This document shows, one piece after another, positions 55,602 through 64,000 of a stretch of 64,000 bases of DNA (its first letter is position 1; each line of letters opens with the position of its first letter). A program made the translations under genes and the position numbers. Origin of the DNA: Galeruca laticollis. Taxonomy: Eukaryota; Arthropoda; Insecta; Coleoptera; Chrysomelidae. Location: the NCBI GenBank assembly GCA_963921935.1, contig OY998181.1, positions 140,515,423 to 140,579,422 on the forward strand, in the 5' to 3' direction. The notes below the pieces were generated by a model that worked only from the letters and a program-made list of their open reading frames with translations, was not told the origin of the DNA and made no database searches.

Positions 55602-58067
55602 GGCTCACTCGATGTCGGCGTCTTTGATGTGCATGGTTCAAATTTTCCACTGCGCATCCGAAAATTGTAACCCACGCGCTTAGGGGCGTATCCAATTGAT
55701 ACAATAAAATATCTGACAAGTGTGTGTAATAAATAACAAACTTTCTGCGCAACGGGAAGTTGATTCCCATGAGTGTGTATGAGTGAGATAAAAGTTGTAA
55801 CACAAAAATCGGTAGAGTGTGTAACAATAATTTTCACGATTGTTACATTTTTTTTTTGTTATTAATGGTAGTTCATATTAATATGTTTAATATAGCTGAT
55901 GTAAATTTATTCTCAAATCAACTCCAAGATAAAACTTAATTATAAATTTTTTGATATTTCGGTTTACATAGTGTCTACCGCCCCTCGTATTTACAATATA
56001 CATAAATTCGATTAGGATTGTTATAACTGGTGTTCGCCGAGAGAGTTGCTTTTCGACCGTGAATGTGAATATAACTTTGATATAGTAACGGGTCTCCTGA
56101 TAGAATTCACATGAAAGTCGAAGACAAGTTTTTTGGTTCTGGGCTCAGAGTTTTTGTGAGTTTTTTTTGAGTCTTACTTTTATGGTTAAAAAAATGGAAT
56201 GCTACGAGTTCTTAAGCCGCAGATATTGATTTTCCAAACAAATTGTAAATATACTAATATGGTAAAGAAGTCAATCTATCCTTCTACGGAATCGGGAATC
56301 GTTTGGACGTTCCAGAAGTCCTATTTTCCACCTTACAGTACAACTTGGATTTAGCGTTGGAGCCGTATCTACCGGGATTTGGGATATTTAATTATCCTAT
56401 GATGTAATGCTGTTGTTGCTAGGAGTACTGTAATACAAAGTTAAGTAATTCTCTTCACCTTTCATTAAATGCCTTATCAGCATTAGCAGAGCCCATTCAA
56501 TTTTTTATCTTCACGCTAGTAAATGGTTTTAAGTGTCTTTCAAAGTTAACACTTTACAGTGAATTTTTATATAGGAATATCAACTTAATTATGAATTTTG
56601 TTGTCAAACCAACCTTCTAGAATCTTCATAGATGTAAATAATATTTTCATATTTTGATGTATAAAGTGTCTTATCTGACTATAACCAGTAATTTTAAATA
56701 ATTTCGGCGTAATGCCGGGTTTTGTAATATAGTATAATCTTTGTAACTACCTTTTATTGAAAATAGTCTCAAATTGTTTGGTAGGATTTAATAAGTAGAT
56801 GCTTAAATTTGTAAATACTGAAATTAAGTGAGGTTTCTTGTTTGCTGATTTGTTTATTCGAGGTACTGATCACTTCAGACTTTAAGTATTATGACCACTT
56901 GTTTTTATAGGGGACAGTTGTTTATTTAATTCTATACTTTTAGCTTAATTTCAGCATCATATGGTAAGATTGTCTACTTATTTCTTGTTTGAAATTCTAA
57001 GTACCAATTGTTGGAGCAGTGGTAAATCAGTATTCGTATTCACAGAATGAAATATTTTTTATTTTAAAATTTTCTTCATTCAGATACCACTTATTACACC
57101 CAAGTATCATTGACTTGAAAATTTTTTCGTTTGATTTGTTGAAATTATCGGTTTTATTTTTTTATCTCAGAATAAAATGAAAATTGATAGTTCGTTAACT
57201 GAAATCATTGAGCATAACCTGATGTAAGACCATCAAAATTAATTTCAGTTTCATTAAGTATGCAATTATTCTTGACCTTAAGTAATGTTACTTACTTAAT
57301 AGGTTTCACCGAGCGATAAAAGTTATCTTCACCCAAATAGTGATATACGCTTAAGAATCAGATCATCTTGTGTCTGATTTCATTTGTTGATTATTTCTGA
57401 TTAATTATAAATACTCCAACTTAGTTACTTAAAAGTAAAAAACTTTTACTTGTCACTTCAACTACCTTTTAATGAACGTACGATCATTAAATGTATAATT
57501 GAAGATTTTTATCAGTCCTCTCTGGTTTTAATCATTAATACTTAAATAATTAATATTATTCAATATTTGCACAAATAAATGATTGGCTCATTACTTAGTG
57601 ATAACTATTGTTATTGGTTTAGACCAGCTTTATTGATTATTTACTTGGAATAATCTTGTTTGGGTAGCGTCCATTTTTTGCTTAGATCACTTCCTTACAG
57701 GAAATAAGTATTGTATTTCAGTTAATATCACTTTGGGGTCAGGTTTATTTTACTATCAGGTTTTGCTTGTATCGCCTTATTATCTTTAATAAATAATTAA
57801 TCTTGTTTGAGGATAAAGTAGTTTTTATATAGATTCGGTCATTTATGAAAAATTGTATATTTTTTTATATAGACTCGTATTGTTAATTCGAATTATTAAT
57901 ATATGTATATCTGTATATTTCGATTATCTAGTTTTCTTGGTTCCAATTTTGGGATCTGGCGCCTTCTATTACCCACGATCCTAGCCGCCCTACAGTCTGA
58001 GTTGGCAGGGCAAAACAACATCAAAAAGAAAAAAAAATCTTGCACAAAACAACGCTATAAGTACGCT
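55602..58067. other. 2.5-kb noncoding block, probable LTR-rich remnant
   Basis: No supported ORF. It is AT-rich with long runs lacking ATG-initiated frames. TGGCGCCTTCTATTACCC at 57957 resembles the gypsy primer-binding site at 42782 (TGGCGCCCTCTAACTACC), so the left part may be a long LTR and what follows a short piece of leader. The block is bracketed by the 28-bp inverted repeat. Confidence 0.45.
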
Positions 58068-58095
58068 AACTGCTTCTGTTAAGCTTTAAACTGTG
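58068..58095. repeat. 28-bp inverted repeat, right arm
   Basis: Exact reverse complement of 55574-55601. Confidence 0.85.
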
Positions 58096-58499
58096 ACTCT
58101 ACCGTGGACAAAAATTTTTCAGATTTATGTCAGATTTTAGAGGCAAATAAGTACAGTCCTTAATACATATAAAACAAACATTTCATTTTTAATAGTTGTT
58201 TCTTTTAGTTTTGTAACGTTATATTTTGAATTCTAGGATACAATTTAATTTTTTGTAAATGTTCTAAACTCACTTATGTAATATGTGAAAGTATTTTATT
58301 TATATATTTTTTGTAATGCTTATCTATGGATGAAATTCCACATATATGACAAAAATTTTGCTCAAGTTTTCTATAAACTCAGATTTTCAAATATTGAAAT
58401 TATTGAGATATCAATAAACAATTTCTTCTGAGAGCCTTTTCTTTTATTATATTTCCTAAAACTGAAATTAATTGAAAAACAAATAACGTGATAATAAAA

Positions 58500-58740
58500 A
58501 TATTTATTAAAAAGCAAATATACATATTTAATGATTAAAATATGTATGAACTATAACTCTCCTGACTGCCTCACCCTCTTGAACCTGAAAATTTGCTCTT
58601 CCAATATTATGATTTTCCTATCTATTGTCTCCATCTTCTTGATTTTCATTATGTTCAATGTCAGTGTTAACATTAAAATTGATACACAAATTGTGCAACA
58701 CAGAACATGTCGCACCTTTAGTGATAAAGTGACAAAACTC
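58500..58740 (-). pseudogene. C-terminal fragment of a Harbinger transposase
   Basis: On the minus strand a short stretch reads TCSVLHNLCINFNVNTDIEH, then a stop, then EAVRRVIVHTYFNH and TAA. LHNLCI plus a terminal R...I-x-x-Y-F is the usual HARBI1 ending. The rest of the gene is not seen to the right, where another Harbinger is inserted at 58826. It may be the lost partner of the Myb/SANT gene at 48046-55583. Confidence 0.6.
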
Positions 58741-59016
58741 GAAATTTTGATATTTTTAGTTTTAGTCATAAAACGGCACAAAACAGTGCCATCTATTGAC
58801 TTACGTCATAATCAAAAATCCCTATGGCCGGTATTAGACTGTAAAAGTTCTTTGACAAAGAACTTTTATAAAAGAAATATGATGAAAACATTTATGGTGT
58901 AATATGCTATATTTTATAAATTGTTTCTTGGATAAAAGATCTGTTGTAAAACATAGCAGCAGGTGACTACATTTGATAAAAGAAGTGGCGTTCAAAAGCA
59001 GGTTAAAGTAAACAAC

Positions 59017-60833
59017 ATGGCGGAAAATAAGTTTTCGTGGAACGTTCGTGCTACTAAATTGTTAATCAGTGAATATGAAGCAAACGAATTTTTATATAAC
59101 AGTGTTCATGGTGACTACAAAAACAGAAATAAAAGATTGGAGGCTTACCAGAGAATAGCGGAGTCGATAAAAACAATTAGTGAAGATTGTACAGTTAATG
59201 ACGTTAAAAAGAAGTTAAATGGTTTAAGAAGTCAGTACTTGGCGGAAAAATTGAAAGTAAATCAATTATTTAGTTATTTATTATGTATCGGTTGTTACAA
59301 TATTTTTTATATTCATAGGTGACAAGAAGCATAAAAAGTGGTGCTGAGGGAGATGAGATTTATACGCCTGTTGGTGACATAGATGGTGCTGGAGTAATTG
59401 AGTATGAGGTAAGTTTAGGCATATTTATCTTGCCATGGCACTGTTCCAGGGCCATTATAAAAATCTTTAAAATTGTCTCTTATATCGCGTCCATGACGGT
59501 TTCCACCAATCTCAAGTTGTCTAAACAGAGGTTCCATTTCAGGAAGTTCCTCTTCAGTATGAATATCAAGAAACTGTTGACCACTTTCAGTTCTACAAAT
59601 TATTTCTTGACGTGTATACAGGTGTTTTCTTTTTTCTGTTAACAAGTTGTGAAGTGTGCAAGCAGCAAGTGTTATCAATGTTACCTTTTCTGGAGATAAA
59701 TGTATCGTAGATAAAAAAACCCTGAAGCGACTAGCCAAAATTCCAAAACTACTTTCAACCATTCTTCGTCCTCGACTTAACCTGTAGTTAAATTTTTTTT
59801 CTTCTTTTGTTATATTTTTCAATGGATATGGTTTCATGATATTGTAACTTAGTGGGAAAGCATCGTCAGCAAGTACCACGTAAGGTGCAACAATATTTGT
59901 ACCTGGAAGTCTCCTACCATCTGGTATATTTAGTTGTGCTCTATCTATGAGACATCTTCTCAGTTTGCTTTTGGCATACACTCCACTATCACCAATACGA
60001 CCATTGGTTCCAACATCTACGTACAAAAATTTGTAGTCGGGACCTGCTAGCGCAAACAAGACAATACTGTGGTACGATTTGTAATTGAAAAAATGGGATC
60101 CTCCCATTTCTGGACACGTTATGCGGATATGTTTGCCGTCCATGGCTCCAATGGTGTTAAAAACATTCCATTTGTCTTCAAACTCTCTTGAAATAACTTC
60201 CCACTCGTTTTCTGTTGAAGGAACCTACAAAAAGTATATTTGGATACAATTTAAAATAGTAATTTTCATTTGTTTCAGCCATCACACACTGCTAACAGTG
60301 ATTCCTTACCAGAGAAGTCACTAATGACAGCGACCTTTACGGCACAAGATGACACAACGGTTTCCGGACCCAAAAATAAGAAGAAAAAATCGTCTGATAC
60401 GTACGATGCATTAATTGTTAAGGCTTCAAATGCCATGACAGAATTGTCCAACATTGTTAAAGATAAACCGGCAGTAAAAGAACTTGATGCGCTTGATTCG
60501 TTTGGTCAGTTTATCGTTACTGAGTTGCGAGGAATCAAAGATGCCAGCAACGATTATATCGTACGACAGGCGAAAAGAAAAATACAAAAAGTGTTGATGG
60601 AAACTTGGGACCAGATTGACCAACCGACTATGCCACCTAGCCCTGCATCATTTCAAGATTCATCAAGAAACGAATGGCTTGAAACTCAGCAATCAAGGCC
60701 GTTGTCAAATAATAGCAGTACCAACAGCACAAGTTACCAGCCATATGACAACAACGTAACCGATTTAGTTCATAATGCGTTATTTCTGGCAAATATAACA
60801 AGCTCTGATTATAACGATAATGTTCATAAATAA
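59017..60833 (+). CDS. Harbinger MADF-BESS DNA-binding protein
   Basis: Start chosen at ATG 59017 (MAENKFSWNVRATKLL), since upstream codons are inside the element end. Exon 1 carries the MADF domain: SWNVRATKLLISEYEANEFL, then RLEAYQRIAESIKTI and DVKKKLNGLRSQYLAEKLK, ending at a GTAAAT donor near 59260. Exon 2 (about 59320-59408) is a short polar linker ending at GTAAGT. Exon 3 (60279-60833) has a Lys run (KNKKKKSSD), a BESS-like segment (LDSFGQFIVTELRGIKDASN, then RQAKRKIQKVLME) and a Ser/Asn-rich tail. No stop or frameshift is seen. It would bind the transposon ends and bring in the transposase. Exon 3 lies inside the transposase intron on the opposite strand. Confidence 0.85.
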
Positions 60834-61309
60834 ATAATAAACACCATTTTTTGGACATGAATGTTTACCTTTAGGTATTCTCCCTTCAGTGCCCTGTAAA
60901 TAGCTTCACATGTTTCTGGTATTATTCCTGACAGAGTGCATTGCGGTATACGGCTACTATATTGCAGGCTTGCATAACTTTCTCCTGTTGCTAAAAATCT
61001 AAGAGTAACCATAAGACGTTCTTCAACACTAATGGGATTTCTTAAATGTGTGTTTTGTTTGCAAATAAGTGGAGATATTTTTGAAACAACGAACTTGAAA
61101 GTATCTTCATCCATTCGTAAATAATTGTTATACGCCTTGATATCCTCCGACTGAAGTTCTCGAAGTAGATTCTGGTGAACTCCTCTCAATTCTCACCTTG
61201 CAACCCACAATCGCCGAGTTTTTCTTTTCTTCTTTTTCATTTTTATTAAGCACACAGTCAGAATGGCTGTAAATGACGCCGCACAGGCCGCTACTTCTTG
61301 TTCGTCCAT
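59415..61309 (-). CDS. Harbinger transposase, one in-frame TGA
   Basis: Exon 1 runs 61309-60869 (start MDEQEVAACAA, a hydrophobic stretch, a basic run, then RRLWVAR). A TGA at 61193-61195 follows, at a place where relatives usually have Trp; the frame continues ELRGVHQNLLRELQ, DTFKFVVSKISPLI, ISVEERLMVTLRFLATGESY and EAIYRALKGEYLK. A GTAAAC donor (60868) joins exon 2 (60224-59415): STENEWEVISREFEDKWNVF, the catalytic block NTIGAMDGKHIRI, FNYKSYHSIVLFAL, DVGTNGRIGDSGVY, VLADDAFPLSYNIMKPYP, and FNYRLSRGRRMVESSFGILA with LAACTLHNLL. Apart from the TGA it is intact. Exon 2 lies wholly in the second intron of the MADF-BESS gene. Confidence 0.92.
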
Positions 61310-61487
61310 TTATGTTCAACTAACCTAACCTTTTTTAACACACTGCAATACCTTTTTGTCATAAATCTTTTACATAGTGTAATATAGTCCGCAAAGTTTT
61401 GAAAAACAAATAATATAAAAGATATATTGTGAAATCTTTTACAAAAGGTCTTTGTCGAAGAACTTTAACAGTCTAATACCGGCCTAT

Positions 61488-61704
61488 GTACTGATTTCTG
61501 TTTATGCCAGTTTAGTATTATTGGATCTCAGTAACGCCTTTAAAAGCTAAACTGACACTTTTCAGTTATGCGTCAGCAGTGACAGTGAGCGTGTCGTTGT
61601 TTACAGGAATATTTATGAATGATTTATGACTGTTTTATTTTAAGTAGAAAATAGTCGGTTTATATTTAAAAATACGAAGGAATGTAATAAAACTTTTTGA
61701 ATTA
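61488..61704. other. Short noncoding spacer
   Basis: Continuation of the sequence interrupted by the Harbinger at 58826-61484. No feature seen. Confidence 0.5.
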
Positions 61705-62586
61705 GGTCAGTTTATGATCCGTGCCCGGGGGAGTCGGATGGAGGAGGCTGGAAGTGATCCACCCCTAATCTCCCATGCGAGTTTCCTATGGGTGGGTTGC
61801 CCTACCCGACACGGCGCGTCCCAATGGCTCATAGGGTGTCTCCACGGGGAGTGGTCGGTCATGGTTCTTGCGCTCCTAAGAGCTGTGAGGGAGGGACGAC
61901 CGACCAACTCCGGGGATAGGTGATGAATAGGAACGATTCGTTCTGAATAATCGCACGCGGATCAAAAGGGATAGAGGAGTAAACCTGACAAAAATCATCG
62001 TTGCTGACCTCCTAGCCTCTGCTGAGCATCTTATAATCAGTTTTCTAAGTAACTCTTCAATTTCTTGTACTTTCTCTATCTTTCTTTTCTTTTCTACTCT
62101 TCCTTATTAACACAATAGACTTCTCTTCACTTTGGATCACATGACTGTCTATATTTTTTCCTCTCGCCAACCAGGTCACTTATTTTCTTTCTTTTTTACT
62201 TCTTTTTTGCTTTCCTTTCCACTGACAATATTCTTGAATTTCTTTATGGAACATCTCGGTCTATCCCCCAGATAATCAATTCAACTCAAAGACCACACAC
62301 AGGGGAGGCAGCTGTGTGGGGTCTACCCGTTTGCAAATCTGCGTTTGGAGGCAACCGTGAAAAAAGCCTAGAGGAGTAAACCTCGAATAAAGAACCCGTA
62401 ATCCTCGTTGTTAGCTACCGTGGCCATGGATGAGTGGCTGCACGAAACGCAGTCAGAAACGGTGCCTCTGGGATACTTGGCGACCTCCCAGAGTATCTAG
62501 CCTTAGCGAGGTAAGGGCGCACTGCCTCGCCGGACTTTCCTTCGACCCAACTCGTGGGAAGCAGTTACGGACAAGGAAGATAAATT
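61705..62586 (+). other. GC-richer 5' leader of a non-LTR-like element
   Basis: At about 61705 base composition changes abruptly to GC-rich with many short complementary words (for example CCGTGCCCGGGGGAG, TGGGTGGGTTGCCC, GGGTGTCTCCACGGGGAG). Two pyrimidine-rich tracts follow (62050-62110, 62155-62225), then another GC-rich part with CTAGAGGAGTAAACCTCGA. GAGGAGTAAACCT occurs twice (61973 and 62370). No ORF is present. The layout resembles long structured leaders of R1/R2-group LINEs; a self-cleaving ribozyme at the start is possible but not shown. Confidence 0.45.
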
Positions 62587-63935
62587 AAAACAAAGGGACG
62601 TGGAGGAGAGGGTGGGGAGCGAGAAGAAGGATGAAGGGATAAGGAAAGATGAGGAAAGCCTATCGGAACAAAAAGAGAAGAAATTGGTAGTGAGGATAAA
62701 GAATTCGGAGGACGAAGTGAGGGCAGAATATCAAAGAAAGATGGAGGATGAAGAGAGGGAAAAGTATGAGAGGTGGATGAGAAGAGCCAAGAAAGAATTT
62801 GAGAGGAGCGGAGGGGAGAAGGAAGCGGAGAAATTAAGAGTAAGGACATTGGAGGTGGAAAAAATGTTAAGAGAGATGGAAAGGGAAAAAAGTAGGAGGG
62901 ATGGAAACGAGGAGGAGGGAGATTTTGAAGAGCGGGAAAGAAAAATAAGAAAGGGGATGTGCTCTGTTGAAAAAACAGCTAAAAAAGAAAAGGAAATAGA
63001 AATAAGGTTAGCCATGGAGAAGCAGCCCATGCCGATAGGGGATTGGGAAAGCGAGGAGGAGATAGAATCGGAGGAAGAGGAAAAGCTATATTTAATAGGA
63101 AGGTTAGCAGAAGCAGAGAGGCAAATGAGAATAAGGATATAGCTGGAAAGAGAAAGTGAAGAGAGGGTAAGAAGGGTAAGGGAGGAGATGGAAGGAGGGG
63201 AGAGAGGGGTGCATAAAAGAGAGGGGGAGAGAGAAGAGGCAACAGATGAGGGGGCAAGACAACCCGATGACATTAGTGTGATCGACGAAGACGAGGCTGA
63301 TGGGAAAAAAGAAAAAACAGAGGAGATAGTCCTGAGGAGAAGCAGGTGGGGAAAAAAATAAGGAAAGAGGAGGGAATCAAGGAAAGACTCGGGCGAAAGC
63401 TGGAGGAGTTAGCAGGCATGGAGGGACACCAAGATTCTTTGGATATGGTGGAATTCAGGAGAATTCTGGAGGATTTAAGAAACATCCAAAGGGACATGGG
63501 CGAGCGACAGCATGCGCAATGCAAAGTGTGTAAGGAGATAGGGGAGAGGACGAGAAGAAGGGAGGCGATGGAGAAAATTAAAGAAGATCTAATAAAGGGG
63601 GAGAATATAGGGAGTATAGTAAAATTAAAGATGCTGAATGGGATGAAGAAGTTTACGTGGCAACAAAATGGGAAAGGGGCAATACAGAGGAGATTTTTTC
63701 ATCTCAGGAAGACCGTGTGATAATAGGAAACTCGAAGGGGGGCATACGAGACAGTGCACCGAGGTGGAGTAAGGAGATAGGGACCATGTTAGACAGCTGC
63801 GAGGAAGGAGGGTGTGATGCCATTGTATGTGGTCTAAAGGGCACGAGACTTCACAAAATGTGGACTAATTATGTGGCGAACGTGGGAGATCACGAAGGGG
63901 AGGGTTTATTCGAAACGATAAAAAAGAGGAGATAA
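62587..63935 (+). pseudogene. Coiled-coil ORF1-like protein of a non-LTR element
   Basis: A very Glu/Lys/Arg-rich ORF. The frame from about 62587 (no clear ATG; GTG at 62600) forms a long charged coiled coil (EREKYERWMRRAKKEFERSG, EKMLREMEREKSRR) to a TAG at 63140-63142, and continues in the same frame to about 63360. A shift in an A-run gives GIKERLGRKLEELAGMEGHQ, CKVCKEIGERTRRRE (one CxxC), and a second shift near 63640 gives EEVYVATKWERGNTEEIFSS and SAPRWSKEIGTML to 63935. Coding resumes to the window edge. I infer ORF1 of a LINE from the leader, charge pattern and the W...Y...T block; RT would lie beyond 64000. The antisense open frames here are compositional shadows. Confidence 0.55.
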
Positions 63936-64000
63936 AAGTTATAATGATGGAGGGAATAGATAAAGTCAAGACAAGAAAAGTAATGGAGTTTGTAGGTAGG

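Larger units (their letters stand above)
58826..61484. mobile_element. Complete Harbinger transposon with inverted ends and TAT duplication
   Basis: The left end GGCCGGTATTAGACTG begins at 58826; the right end finishes CAGTCTAATACCGGCC at 61484. The repeats extend about 49 bases with a few mismatches. TAT flanks both sides (58823-58825, 61485-61487), a 3-bp duplication as expected for the superfamily. Just inside the left end is a self-complementary word, AAGTTCTTTGACAAAGAACTT. Both usual genes are present: MADF-BESS protein (plus) and transposase (minus). Confidence 0.93.

Noticed and set aside
62565..63273. Ser/Leu/Pro-rich antisense ORFs of up to 180 codons
   Set aside because: Mirror images of a Glu/Lys/Arg-rich coding strand; typical compositional shadows.
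1..64000. Reassigned genetic code with TGA as Trp
   Set aside because: Genes such as the outer hAT end at TGA where the family ends, other stops and frameshifts are common, and the element types are metazoan.

Overview
This is an AT-rich eukaryotic window, almost certainly from an insect or other arthropod. I see GT-AG introns, no operons, and dense DNA transposons and retroelements of types common in insects: hAT/ZMYM, PIF-Harbinger with Myb/SANT or MADF partners, a THAP-type P element, pogo, a mariner relative, piggyBac, BEL/Pao, Ty3/gypsy and RNase H-bearing LINEs. No tRNA, rRNA or CRISPR is visible, and no gene can confidently be called a conserved host gene. The window is best read as a transposon graveyard with several layers of nesting. 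Most genes carry frameshifts or stops.

Layout. 1-1285: Harbinger transposase (minus), cut by the window edge. 1568-1960: a small RING-like ORF. 1990-14398: an outer hAT whose coding part is at 11647-14251. Inserted in it is a LINE-type unit (2269-11537) with a 9-bp target-site duplication (TSD). That unit is a 5'-truncated LINE (minus strand) joined to an unrelated plus-strand ORF of unknown origin, and the ORF is itself split by a second complete hAT (5499-10679) that contains a mariner-type MITE and a foldback repeat. 17500-23730: two degraded multi-exon genes, one with C2H2-like fingers and a tyrosine-recombinase-like domain, the next from an insect multicopy family with D-G-x-G-G and G-H-S-F motifs. 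25840-26710: a MADF gene. 27178-28359: mariner relative. 29267-31536: piggyBac between TTAA sites. 32193-33022 and 40218-41085: Myb/SANT gene and transposase of a Harbinger split by a damaged BEL element, which itself holds a complete LINE unit (33814-39186, 13-bp TSD). 42782-46600: decayed gypsy. 46600-47430: PIN/FEN-like gene fragment.

48046-55583 is another Harbinger Myb/SANT gene. Its second intron carries a P element (48635-54766, 8-bp TSD), and the P transposase gene is split by a pogo element (49329-51996, TA TSD). 58826-61484 is a complete Harbinger whose transposase and MADF-BESS genes lie antisense and inside each other's introns. 61700-64000 is the GC-richer 5' part of another non-LTR element with a coiled-coil ORF1.

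The most interesting signal is that both LINE units carry, at their 5' ends, a coding segment that does not look like LINE sequence. In one unit the segment is higher in GC, has short UTRs and ends in ATTAAG plus an A-run exactly at the LINE junction. This is what one expects if LINE reverse transcriptase switched template onto a foreign, possibly negative-strand viral, RNA. The viral identity is inference only; the TSD structure is visible directly.
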